From: Bog-473 sp963817735
GTDB taxonomy: Bacteria > Actinomycetota > Acidimicrobiia > Acidimicrobiales > RAAP-2
Length of the DNA stretch: 64,000 bases
Assembly (NCBI GenBank): GCA_963817735.1
Contig: CAWFPP010000004.1
Location: 310,001-374,000, forward strand
Reading direction: 5' to 3'
Shown here: piece by piece, positions 8,699 through 17,122 of the stretch
Layout of the letters: each line of letters opens with the position of its first letter
Numbering within the stretch: position 1 is the first letter of the stretch
Translations under genes and position numbers: made by a program
The notes under the pieces: model-generated
Seen by the model: only the letters and a program-made list of their open reading frames with translations
Told to the model about the DNA's origin: nothing
Database searches by the model: none

Positions 8699-9877
8699 TC
8701 AGAAGTTCTTGGGCAGGCCGAGCTTGCGCCGGGCGATGATGTTCTTCTGGATCTCGGACGCGCCACCGCCGATGGTGTCGATGACGGTATAGCGATAGGT
8801 CGACTCGGACCGGCCCGCCATGGGCGCCTCGGGCGTCTTGACCCGGAGCTGCGACCCGGGGCCGGCGATATCCATGGCCGCGTTCGCCAAGCGCTTGGAG
8901 AACTCGGTGGCGAAGAGTTTGTACTCCGAGGCCTCCGCCGTCGGCGCCGCGCCCCCCTTGGCGGACTCGAAGACGAACTTGAGCCCCATGACCCGCGCCA
9001 CCTCGAGCTGGGTGGCCAGCTGGGCCAGGCGCTGGCGGATGACCGGGTCGTCCTTCAGTGGCACCCCGTCGCGCACCGTCGTCCGCACGTACTCCACCAG
9101 GAGCTCGAAGCGTTGCTGCATCGGCGAGAGCGTGAACATGGTGAACCGCTCGAGGTCGAGCGCCTCCGAGATGTACTGGAACCCCCGCCCCACCTCCCCC
9201 ACCACGTAGTCGTCGGGAACGAAAACGTCGTTGAGGAACACCTCGTTGGTGCGCTCGTCGCCCATAGTCCAGATCGCGTTCACGGTGATGCCCGGCTGGT
9301 CGATCGGGACGAGGAAGAGCGTGATGCCGCCGTGCTTGGAATCAGGGTCTGTGCGCCCTCCCACCCAGTACCACTCGGCGAAGTGGGCCGAGGTGGTCCA
9401 TGTCTTCTGGCCGTTGAGGATCCAGCCTCCGTCGTCCCGAGTGGCCTTGAGCTGCATGGAGGCGGCGTCGGAGCCGGCGTTGGGCTCGGAGTAGCCGACG
9501 GCGAACTCGACCTCGTTGCGCAAGATCTTGGGGAGGAACTCGGCTTTCATCCGCTCGTTGCCGTGCCGGATGATCGTCTTGCCAACGATGCCGACGCCCT
9601 TGCCGATCTGAGGGCCACCGCGCCGGGCCAGCTGCTCGTTGAGGAGGTACTCGTAGATGCCCTCCCCCTCGGTGCCGCCGTATTCCTTGGGCCAGGTCAT
9701 GCCGAGATAGCCCCGCTCGCCCATGGACGCCATGAAAGCCCGACGCTTCGGCGTGTCGACGATCTGGGCCATGTTCTCCCTGGTCACGTCGAAGATCTCG
9801 GGGTCGTCGTTCGCATCGAGGAAGGTCTCGACTTCCTTCACAAAGGCCAGCTGCTCCGGCGAGAACTCGAAATCCAT
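8699..9877 (-). CDS. Acyl-CoA dehydrogenase (first gene of catabolic operon)
   Basis: A 392-residue flavin-dependent acyl-CoA dehydrogenase. MDFEFSPEQLAFVKEVETFL begins the N-terminal helical domain. YLGMTWPKEYGG follows near residue 58, and GYSEPNAGSDAASMQ, near 128, is the FAD/substrate loop. NGQKTWTTSAHFAEWYW, DTIGGGASEIQKNIIARRKLGLPK at the C-terminus (positions near 370), and the short arginine-rich end complete the fold. The last motif resembles long-chain and steroid-type dehydrogenases. With the second dehydrogenase four genes downstream it may form a mixed tetramer. The near-perfect palindrome at 9905-9927, about 30 bases upstream, is the likely control site of the operon. Confidence 0.92.
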   Translation of the reverse strand: MDFEFSPEQLAFVKEVETFLDANDDPEIFDVTRENMAQIVDTPKRRAFMASMGERGYLGMTWPKEYGGTEGEGIYEYLLNEQLARRGGPQIGKGVGIVGKTIIRHGNERMKAEFLPKILRNEVEFAVGYSEPNAGSDAASMQLKATRDDGGWILNGQKTWTTSAHFAEWYWVGGRTDPDSKHGGITLFLVPIDQPGITVNAIWTMGDERTNEVFLNDVFVPDDYVVGEVGRGFQYISEALDLERFTMFTLSPMQQRFELLVEYVRTTVRDGVPLKDDPVIRQRLAQLATQLEVARVMGLKFVFESAKGGAAPTAEASEYKLFATEFSKRLANAAMDIAGPGSQLRVKTPEAPMAGRSESTYRYTVIDTIGGGASEIQKNIIARRKLGLPKNF

Positions 9878-9904
9878 GGTGCCTCTCTAGACGTGCGAAC
9901 CGCC

Positions 9905-9927
9905 AAATCTGACGACCCGTCAGTTTT
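9905..9927. promoter_or_regulatory. Palindromic operator upstream of the catabolic operon
   Basis: CTGACG (9909-9914), a 3-base spacer ACC, and CGTCAG (9918-9923) form a perfect inverted repeat. One mismatched pair follows (T/T), then AAA and TTT extend the symmetry to 23 bases. The site is centred 39 bases before the ATG at 9877, where a repressor would block a minus-strand promoter. The shape is that of a TetR-family operator. No regulator gene is present in the window. The remaining bases 9928-10184 show no gene. Confidence 0.65.
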
Positions 9928-10184
9928 CGCTGGACATCATAGGCGGTCGGAATCGAGTGCCTCTTCGGCTCGGCCGTCTCCGATGGCTCCCTGCCCACCT
10001 CTGCGACGGTCACGACGAGGGGTCTCTTCCTCATTGGTGGGACCGTCGCCTCTTGGCACCGGATTGAGGACGACCGCTGATCGCGAAGTCAGTGCCGCGT
10101 GGCGGTCGGCATTTCTCTTGAAGGCGGATCCGCCGAGGGCAAATGCACAAAAGTCGGGGCAAGAACATGTCGCCCAGCCTGTGG

Positions 10185-11111
10185 CTACGTCTCGTTCATT
10201 CCCTTCCACACGGTCAGATCGAGAGTGGGAACCAACTTGATCAGCTCTTCCACATCGGGCGCGAAGAGGTCTTGGAGTCGACTCTTCACGTCGGCATCCA
10301 GAGCGGGCTTTTCCTCCAGCGTCTTGTTGATCGGCCGGTTGAGGATGGTCGGGCGGTACTCGGGATCGAGACCCAAGAAGCGATACGTCGCGACCAACTG
10401 CTCGACCGGCGCAGCCTTGCAGTGCTCGTACTGCAAAATGAGGAGCTGCTCGGGGGGAAAGTAATCCATCCAGCGCCGGAGATTTTCGGCATACATGGTG
10501 TACCCCACGGTCTCGGCGATGGTCGCGCCCACATGTGCGGCCCCGTTGCGAATCTCACTGGCGAGTCCTGATCGAAAACGCTCGATCGGATCACGCAAGA
10601 TCAAGAGGAGTTTCGTGTCGGGTGCGGCTTTGGCGAGTAACGGCGGCACCCAGGGGTAATAGAGGTAGTCGGGAGTCCATTCCCCGGTGAGGGCGCCATT
10701 CCGACGGGGGAACTGCCGGTGATAGTCCGCGATGTCTGAAGACCCGAATGGCTGAGTGCCGAAACGGGCGAAGAAGTGGAGTTCCTTATTCACCGCAGGC
10801 ACATCGGCCGCGCCGGGATGATCGATAATGAGCCGAAACCACCAGGTCGTCCCCGCTTTCTGGACTCCGATGCCGACAAAACCAGGCGGACCGTCGGTCT
10901 CACCGGGGCCAGGCGGCGGCGTATTGCTAAAATTGAACTCAGCTTCGTATCGGTAGTAGCGCCCCAAGCGGTGGCGTAAATCGCGCCGGATCCCCGGCGG
11001 TACGGCTTTGTGCACTCCGAGCGGGAGCTCTTTCAGCGCATTTGCGGTGGCCTGGCGAATTCCCATGGGCAAAGGCTGCCACAATCGACGGTCTCGGCAC
11101 ATCTGGTTCAT
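10185..11111 (-). CDS. PAPS-dependent sulfotransferase
   Basis: Transfers sulfate from PAPS to a carbohydrate hydroxyl in the cytosol. FVGIGVQKAGTTWWFRLI, near residue 80, contains the 5'-phosphosulfate loop. LLLILRDPIERFRSGLASE, near residue 170, is the 3'-phosphate-binding motif (RDPxxRxxS). ALTGEWTPDYLYYPWVP lies between them. The protein is 308 residues, normal for the family. It is clearly paralogous to the sulfotransferase at 13973-14878, which shares GEWTPDY, GTTWW and the spacing of all motifs. ATG at 11111 is used; an in-frame ATG 15 codons later is a possible alternative. Confidence 0.85.
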   Translation of the reverse strand: MNQMCRDRRLWQPLPMGIRQATANALKELPLGVHKAVPPGIRRDLRHRLGRYYRYEAEFNFSNTPPPGPGETDGPPGFVGIGVQKAGTTWWFRLIIDHPGAADVPAVNKELHFFARFGTQPFGSSDIADYHRQFPRRNGALTGEWTPDYLYYPWVPPLLAKAAPDTKLLLILRDPIERFRSGLASEIRNGAAHVGATIAETVGYTMYAENLRRWMDYFPPEQLLILQYEHCKAAPVEQLVATYRFLGLDPEYRPTILNRPINKTLEEKPALDADVKSRLQDLFAPDVEELIKLVPTLDLTVWKGMNET

Positions 11112-11314
11112 TCTGGGTGAGTTGGATCAGAGAGAATTGGCGCCGCTGATTGAGTCACAAAGCTGTAGTTCGTCGATCCGATTGCGCTCTTTTGGCAGGC
11201 ATTCGCCGGAAGTCGTCCCAACTGTCGAACTCTCAGCGGTACCCCTCGATCCCCGCCAGTTCCACGGTGAATGGAACGACACCATCAACGCTCAACCAAA
11301 CCCGGCGTGAGCCG

Positions 11315-12467
11315 TTACCTACTGGAGACCCCACCGTCGACGGACCAGGCAGCCTGGGTTATGACCTCGTCAACAGCCAGGATGGTCTGGCTGAACCTCA
11401 TGTGCTCCAGCACCCATGCTCTCGATCTGGGTCCGAGATCGTGATCTGTGCGCCGCCAGGTGACATATTTCTCGATGGCCTTCGCCAGGAGCACAGGGTC
11501 ACCCGGCGGTACCAACTGCTCAGGAAAGCCACGCATGCTCGCGCCAAGTCCACCGATGTCTGAGGCCACCACTGGGGTCTCGCACGCCATCGACTCACTG
11601 ATAACCAGGCCTTGCGTCTCCAAAAATATGCTCGGAAGAACCGAGATGTCGGCCGCCGCCATAAGGGCGGGGACGTCCGAGCGGGGCCCAAGGAAAGAGA
11701 CCCGGTGTCCTTGCGCCAGGCATTTCCAACTCTCGCGAATATGAAGGCGATCTGCTGGCACCGCAAAGAACCAGATGCACGTTTGCATCGAGGCGGCCGA
11801 CTGCGTCGACCAAGAAATGCGGACCCTTAATCCGTTCCAGTCGTCCGGCAAATATCACCATCGACTCCTCTCCGCCCACGTCGACGCTCGCTCGCACGGC
11901 CATGCGTTCTTCACGGGGAAGAGGGACGAAACGATCGATATCGACACCTGTCGGAATGGCCGACACTCGGGCCGGGTCCAATCCCGCCCGTGAGATCCAG
12001 CGGTTGGCGGTGTCAGCAGATGGGGCGATGGCGGCGGTGGAACGGCGCATCAGCGAGTTCAGCCAGGACGGCTGTCGGATCGGGGGTGGCAGATGCAGGT
12101 GCACTGCCACTCGTGCACCGGTGCGCGCTCCGATCGCCAAGGCGATCGGTACGTCGCCGGCGTTGTGCACATAGATAACCGACGGAGAGGTACGAATGCC
12201 CTTCAACGCCCCATCAAGGGTGCTGATGCTCGACGTGAGCGGTGAGGCGGAGCTTGGGAGGCTCGCACCAATCTGAGTGGTCGTCGCCGCGAGCTCCTTC
12301 CATGCCGGCCAGAAGTCCCCTCGGGTGACGTAGAGAAGATGGACCTCCCAGCCTCGCTCGACGAGGCCCCGGAAGATGGCGAGTTGCCCCGCTTCCGTGC
12401 CTCCAATCGACCCGAGGTGGTCCGCAATGGTCAGTACCCGCTTGCGCCTCACCGCGCTGCGCTTCAT
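11315..12467 (-). CDS. GT4-family glycosyltransferase, frameshifted
   Basis: A GT-B glycosyltransferase broken once near 11750. The first frame, from ATG at 12467, gives the acceptor domain with VLTIADHLGSIGGTE, a YVHNAGDVP block, IPTGVDIDRF and FAGRLERIKGPHFLVDA. The next frame carries the donor domain: RESWKCLAQGHRVSFLGPRSD, then IFLETQGLVISESMACETP, the GT4 E-x7-E signature, and VVASDIGGLG. Joined, they give a normal protein of about 383 residues. The shift is to the +1 frame, which a single extra base near the GGTGCCAGCAG stretch would explain. A long frame continues upstream to 13583 antisense to a sulfotransferase and is not part of the gene. Confidence 0.75.
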
Positions 12468-12836
12468 GAGGTATTCGTAGCCCGTCGCACCGAATTGCCC
12501 TTCGTAACTGAAGGACGGGAGGGCTCGAGGAGCGCCCCGGCGGATCCAGCTCACGCTGGGACTGGGAGCATGATCTCCGCCGAGCACGTCACCAGCCCCC
12601 CTGGCGCTACCGACGCCGACCACCCGCCTTAGGCCATGGTTCACTGCCATAACTGACAGGAAGACTACTCGGGCCCAATATCTCGCCTCTCGGTATGCCT
12701 TGCTCCGGTCAGGGAGACTCGTGGGCGATACCATGGCTTCGATGACGGCAGCACGCCCGGCGGACGAGCCGACCCGACGCAACGCCTGCGGTTCGCTCAG
12801 GCGGCCACGCCGTCCTGGGAGGTCCACAAAGCGCCG
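12468..12836. other. Divergent intergenic region
   Basis: About 370 bases between the minus-strand glycosyltransferase and the plus-strand sulfotransferase. A minus-strand frame stays open through it, but I recognise no domain. It presumably holds the two divergent promoters. Confidence 0.4.
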
Positions 12837-13820
12837 ATGAGCGCCGGGACAAGCAGTCACCCCAGACCCCTCCTTCTGGTCGGGATTCCCCGGTCGGGGA
12901 CGACCTGGACCATGCGAGTACTCGGGAGCGACCCGAACCTTCACCCTCTCATGGAACCCGACAACGAAGGCACGTCGGCGCCGGCGATCTGGGGCAAGAA
13001 GGCCGTGGGGAGGTTTCCGGCCTTGCAACCGGGTGACCACGACAAGCGCTACCACCGGCTCTGGTCGTGGATACTTGCAGGCGCTCCCCGGAGCCTTCGG
13101 CTGCTCACCGCGGCCCAGATCCTCGGGCACGTAGAGCGACCGGGCCGGACTCGATTCCTCCAGGGTCGGCGAGTACCGCTCATGACCATCGCGGGCGCGA
13201 TGGCAAGCCATCCACGTAAGGGAGCACCATCGGAACTGCGGAACCAACGGGTCCTGGTCAAGACCGTCCATGCCCAGCTGGCGCTCGAGTGGCTCGCTGA
13301 GGAGTTCGAGTTTGACGTCCTCGTGCTCCTGCGGCATCCGGGAAACGTGCTGGCGAGCTGGCTCGCCCTGGATCTGAACGATCAATTCGTCCGCCTGGAG
13401 GAGAACCCAGCGGTGCGCAGCCGATTCCTCGACCCCTGGGGTGTGACAGCTCCCGGGCCCGACCCTCTCGAGCGCATGATCTTCACGATCGGCGTCTTGA
13501 GTACGGCGCTTGAGGCAGTCGCGTCCCGCAATCCCCGCTGGCTCATCCGAACCCACGAGCAGGTGTGCAGCGATCCCGTGCAAGAGTTCAAGAGGCTCTA
13601 TGCAGACCTCGGTTTGAGTTGGAGCGAGGCGGTAGATGGGTTCTTGGTCGGCAATGACCGTCCCGGCAGGGGATTCTCCTCCCGGCGCGTGGCGGCTGAA
13701 CTACCTGACAACTGGAAGCGGCGATTGACGTCCGACCAAGTCGTTGTGATGCAGCGCGTCCTCTCTCAGTTCCCGCTCAAAACCTGGACAGCAGAGGACT
13801 TCCACTCCACCGGGGCGTAG
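12837..13820 (+). CDS. Sulfotransferase-family protein
   Basis: A 327-residue P-loop sulfotransferase. LLLVGIPRSGTTWTMRVLGS (residues 12-31) is the PAPS 5'-phosphosulfate loop. VLVLLRHPGNVLASWLALDL, near residue 163, is the 3'-phosphate-binding block. It differs in subfamily from the two neighbouring paralogs: GIPRSGTTW replaces GVQKxGTTWW, and there is a long insertion between the motifs. Its substrate is therefore probably a different hydroxyl, possibly on the same polymer. A tail with ELPDNWKRRLTSDQ resembles the C-terminal helix of Sulfotransfer_3-type proteins. Confidence 0.8.
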   Translation: MSAGTSSHPRPLLLVGIPRSGTTWTMRVLGSDPNLHPLMEPDNEGTSAPAIWGKKAVGRFPALQPGDHDKRYHRLWSWILAGAPRSLRLLTAAQILGHVERPGRTRFLQGRRVPLMTIAGAMASHPRKGAPSELRNQRVLVKTVHAQLALEWLAEEFEFDVLVLLRHPGNVLASWLALDLNDQFVRLEENPAVRSRFLDPWGVTAPGPDPLERMIFTIGVLSTALEAVASRNPRWLIRTHEQVCSDPVQEFKRLYADLGLSWSEAVDGFLVGNDRPGRGFSSRRVAAELPDNWKRRLTSDQVVVMQRVLSQFPLKTWTAEDFHSTGA

Positions 13821-13972
13821 GGACTCGATTCCGCCCGTACGTTCCCTTCAACCTGACCCCGAAGGATCATTGTCCCATGGAGCTTGCCGATATGCGACGG
13901 TGAGAGTCAGGATTGGTTGTGACTTGGGGTCGTCTATGGCATTCTGCGTGAGGTGAGGGGTAGGGAGACCCA

Positions 13973-14878
13973 ATGAGCGTCACCCGGCGTGGTTTCTTGG
14001 CGCTGCCGCCCAGTGTTCGTCTGGCAGCACTCCACACACTGGGCCGCTACGCCCCATGGGAGGAGCGTTTCGACTTCACCCCACCGGTGCCTGATCACGG
14101 AGAGGTGGTGGGCCCACCAGACTTTGTCGGCATCGGGGTGCAAAAGAGCGGGACAACGTGGTGGTACACGCTGATACTGAGCCACCCCGATGTGTCGTCA
14201 CGCCCCGACATTCACAAGGAGCGACACTTTTTTGATCGGTTCGGGTCTCGAACCTTCGGCGCCTCGGAAATCTCGAACTATCACGGTTGGTTCCCACGCA
14301 GGCCCGGGACTCGAGCCGGGGAGTGGACGCCTGACTACTTCAGTTGCGCCTGGGTACCGCCCCTTCTCCACCGCGTCGCTCCTGAAACGCGCCTGCTTCT
14401 CTTGCTGCGCGATCCGGTAGATCGCTTCTTTTCAGGACTGGCGCACCAAAAGCGCGCAGGTCTTCGCTGCGACGGGGCCGCGATAGCCGATGCTTTCGAG
14501 CGCGGCATGTATCACCGTTCCCTGACCCGTTGGCAGGAGTACTTTGCTGCGGATCGAATCTTGGCGCTCCAGTTCGAACGGTGCGTCACCGATACCGGCG
14601 GCCAGCTAGCAAGAACGTTTGAGTTTCTCGGCCTCAGCAAGTACGCCGTCGAATCCCCCGAACGCACTACTCGCCCGCAGCAAACCTCCGCCCGGCGTGA
14701 CTACGACGAAGACGTGCGGGCCCGGCTCGTGGATCTGTATGCCGCGGACGTGGCGGCTCTGGCAGCCCAGTTGTCGGACATCGATCTGTCACTGTGGCCG
14801 AACTTCGCTCATTTGGGCGACGGTGGAGCTCCGCCAGACTCTGGCCCCGATTCGATCTCACCCACTCGCCGGCCGTAA
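13973..14878 (+). CDS. PAPS-dependent sulfotransferase
   Basis: A 301-residue sulfotransferase, a close relative of the product of 10185-11111. FVGIGVQKSGTTWWYTLI, near residue 50, is the phosphosulfate loop. RLLLLLRDPVDRFFSGL, near 145, is the 3'-phosphate site. HKERHFFDRFG and GEWTPDYFS are shared family blocks. The C-terminal 25 residues (DGGAPPDSGPDSISPTRRP) are low-complexity and lie in the 70-base 3' overlap with the convergent glycosyltransferase gene. The start ATG follows GGGTAGGGAGACCCA, a usable ribosome-binding site. Confidence 0.85.
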   Translation: MSVTRRGFLALPPSVRLAALHTLGRYAPWEERFDFTPPVPDHGEVVGPPDFVGIGVQKSGTTWWYTLILSHPDVSSRPDIHKERHFFDRFGSRTFGASEISNYHGWFPRRPGTRAGEWTPDYFSCAWVPPLLHRVAPETRLLLLLRDPVDRFFSGLAHQKRAGLRCDGAAIADAFERGMYHRSLTRWQEYFAADRILALQFERCVTDTGGQLARTFEFLGLSKYAVESPERTTRPQQTSARRDYDEDVRARLVDLYAADVAALAAQLSDIDLSLWPNFAHLGDGGAPPDSGPDSISPTRRP

Positions 14879-15807
14879 CGGGGGTTTTCGCCGAGTCGAC
14901 CCCGCATACCGTCCCACAGTCCGTGAGCGATCGCCGCCCGCTCGGCACCACTTCGAGCCCGCTGAAAACGTCGCATTGAGTAGGCCAGGTGCCAGGCGTG
15001 CCAGCCCGGATGCCCATGGCGGCGAGCGATCTCAAAGGAGTTCCGGGCGTGGTAATAGGCCCGCCAGGCTTCGTCGACGTCGACGGGACGTCGGCGACGA
15101 AGGGCTTCCTCTCGGCCAATCGTTGTTTGCTGGGCGGCCACCCGGCGGGCCGCCACGCCGTCAACCAGCACTTCGAAACCCGCCAGGGCCACACGACGGT
15201 AGTAGTCGAAGTCCTCGAGGCCGAAGTACCAATCTGTGTCGGGAACGACGCCAGCTTCGAACACCGACCGTGATACAACGGTCGCCCCCCACGAACCCAC
15301 GTCGGCTGCAGCCAGATCCTGGGGTGTGCCCTCCGGTGGCACGACATTGACAGTATGAGCCCCCCGGCCGGCGAAATTCCTCCCGAAGGCCACCACGGCG
15401 CCGACGCGACCCGCACCTCGAGCGTTGATGCGATCAATGAGATCTCCGAGCCGGGGCGCCGGAAGTGGGAGGAGTCCGATGTCGTCCTCGCAGAGGTAGG
15501 CCCAACGTGTTGCGGTGTCGGAGAACGCCTCGATCATTCCGGCCTTGAAACCTCCTGCCGGACCAATGTTCTGAGGTAGACGCAGCATCCGGACTCGTGA
15601 CTCCAGGACGGGGTCGTCAAGACCGCCGACGCCGTTCACCACCACGACGATGCGATTGGCAGCCAGGCCCTCGACCTCGAGGAGCGACCTCGTGAGATCG
15701 CTGGCCAACGTGGGCCGCATGTGAGTCAGAATGACAGCAGTGACCGATCCGAGGTCCGACCCCACTCGGTCGTGGCCTGAATGGACTGCTTCGGGAGATT
15801 CGCTCAT
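14809..15807 (-). CDS. GT2-family glycosyltransferase (GlfT-like)
   Basis: A GT-A glycosyltransferase of 332 residues. SVTAVILTHMRPTLASDLTR opens the nucleotide-binding fold and RIVVVVNGVG is the second strand. QNIGPAGGFKAGM is the GT2 'N-x-GxxGG' motif also found in rhamnosyl- and galactofuranosyl-transferases. YLCEDDIGLLP carries the acidic metal site (EDD). WYFGLEDFDYYRRV is the C-terminal ED motif. ATG at 15807 is chosen; a longer frame upstream crosses the wzt remnant and is excluded. The 3' end overlaps the convergent sulfotransferase gene by 70 bases. Confidence 0.82.
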   Translation of the reverse strand: MSESPEAVHSGHDRVGSDLGSVTAVILTHMRPTLASDLTRSLLEVEGLAANRIVVVVNGVGGLDDPVLESRVRMLRLPQNIGPAGGFKAGMIEAFSDTATRWAYLCEDDIGLLPLPAPRLGDLIDRINARGAGRVGAVVAFGRNFAGRGAHTVNVVPPEGTPQDLAAADVGSWGATVVSRSVFEAGVVPDTDWYFGLEDFDYYRRVALAGFEVLVDGVAARRVAAQQTTIGREEALRRRRPVDVDEAWRAYYHARNSFEIARRHGHPGWHAWHLAYSMRRFQRARSGAERAAIAHGLWDGMRGRLGENPRYGRRVGEIESGPESGGAPPSPK

Positions 15808-15887
15808 GATGCCAACAGGATCATTCACCCGACCGGAACGAGGAGGGCCAATCGACCCTCCGGCATCGCGCGGTGCTGAACCGGTGT

Positions 15888-16111
15888 TCAGTTGACCTGC
15901 CAATCGGCCTTCACGTGGATCGGGGTAAGGATCATGACCCCGTCGGGCAGACGGATCTGATCGGGCCCGGATGCCTCGTATGAGACCACGCGATTCCATG
16001 GCACGCGACGGCTGGACCTTGCCCACACCATGGCCGCCCAGATCGAATCGCGGCCTGGAACCTCTTCCAGAGGTTCTCGACTTGGATCGTCCCGTCAGGC
16101 AATGTCGGCAA
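15888..16111 (-). pseudogene. wzt: Internally deleted second wzt
   Basis: The first 19 codons (TTG start at 16111, L-P-T-L-P-D-G-T-I-Q-V-E-N-L-W-K-R-F) match the start of the intact Wzt (PSLPDGSIKAEQVWKRFR). The last 50 or so codons match its end, for example PDGVMILTPIHVKADWQVN against PEGVMAMTPIYVGADWRID. Roughly 320 codons, including the whole ATPase core, are gone, and the junction is out of frame. The start codon overlaps the final codons of wzm, so this was the original partner gene of that permease. Confidence 0.85.
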
Positions 16112-17009
16112 AATTCACCTCCAGCCGCTTGAAGATTCGATAACCGACGGTGAGATAGAACAGCGTCCCAAGAATGGCGAGCCCGATCAACGACCAGTCC
16201 GGCTCCAATCCGAGCAGCATGGTACGTCGCACGTTGTCGATCACCGGGCCCAACGGGTTGAAGAAGCTGTAGAGCGGCAGCACGAACTTTGGAACGTCCG
16301 GCTCCGACAACTTCGATAACGGCCAGATCACGGGATTCACGAAGAGGCCGAGGGAGAGGATGACCGGAAGGACCTGCATGAGGTCGCGCATCTGGATGAT
16401 CAGGGCTGACACGGCCAAGGTGAGTCCAGCGGCAAACGCGACTTCGATGACCATGAACAACGGGGCCCACAGCGTCGTGATCGCCGGTGCGCGCCCGAAG
16501 ATCACGAACAAGATGGCCAACGGAATCCACGACAGCACCGTGTTGATCCCCGTTACCCCCATGACCTCCAAGGGAAAACACTCCCGGGGAAACTGCGTCT
16601 TGGCGAGCAGGGCCTTGTTGGTGAGCAACGCGTTACCTCCAGTGCCCAACGCAGAGGAGAAAAAGGACCAGCACAAGATGCCGACAAAGGAGAAGAGGGC
16701 GAAGGGGATCCCTTCGGTCCCAAAGGTCTTTGCCCGCGAGAAAACGACGATCATGATGATCAAGGTGAGCACCGGGCTCAAGAGTGCCCACATGATCCCT
16801 AGGGTCGCCTGCTTGTACTGCGCCCGGAAATCGCGTTCAGCGAGCGTGAAAACGATCTCACGGTATGCCCATAGCTTCTTTGCTGACGAAAGTAGGCCCG
16901 CCTTATGGTGGTAAAAGAGCTCCGGTGGTGGTGCGGCCGGGATGGCCGAAACATCGGTAACTTGGAGCGAGCCTTGGCCCGGCGGATCTGATTCAACCGT
17001 CGACGACAC
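16095..17009 (-). CDS. wzm: Polysaccharide ABC exporter permease, Wzm type
   Basis: Integral membrane subunit of an ABC-2 exporter that moves undecaprenyl-linked polysaccharide across the cytoplasmic membrane. The protein has the amphipathic REIVFTLAERDFRAQYKQATLGIMWALLSP interface (cut here at FRAQYKQATLGIMW), six hydrophobic segments and the C-terminal YRIFKRLEVNFADIA. GTG at 17009 follows GGAGGGG and gives 304 residues. The ATG at 17102 would add 31 Arg-rich residues and overlap the divergent gene. The adjacent wzt is deleted, so function would depend on the ATPase encoded at 3840-5027. Confidence 0.88.
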   Translation of the reverse strand: MSSTVESDPPGQGSLQVTDVSAIPAAPPPELFYHHKAGLLSSAKKLWAYREIVFTLAERDFRAQYKQATLGIMWALLSPVLTLIIMIVVFSRAKTFGTEGIPFALFSFVGILCWSFFSSALGTGGNALLTNKALLAKTQFPRECFPLEVMGVTGINTVLSWIPLAILFVIFGRAPAITTLWAPLFMVIEVAFAAGLTLAVSALIIQMRDLMQVLPVILSLGLFVNPVIWPLSKLSEPDVPKFVLPLYSFFNPLGPVIDNVRRTMLLGLEPDWSLIGLAILGTLFYLTVGYRIFKRLEVNFADIA

Positions 17010-17122
17010 ATCCCCTCCGGGCCTGGCCCTGAGGGCCGATTGTTGGCGTAAATCGCGTAGAATGCTACCGCGTGCTCCGGGAGGGGATCGATCGGAGCTC
17101 ACCTGAAGGCTACTATCTGCCC

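Noticed and set aside
8618..10240. A 540-residue plus-strand frame
   Set aside because: Antisense to an intact acyl-CoA dehydrogenase; composition is a GC-rich shadow with no domain.
12468..13583. N-terminal 370 residues of a long minus-strand frame
   Set aside because: Antisense to the sulfotransferase at 12837-13820 and without motifs. The glycosyltransferase starts at 12467.
15808..16581. N-terminal extension of the minus-strand GT2 gene
   Set aside because: It crosses the wzt remnant and wzm in another frame. The GT2 fold begins just after 15807.
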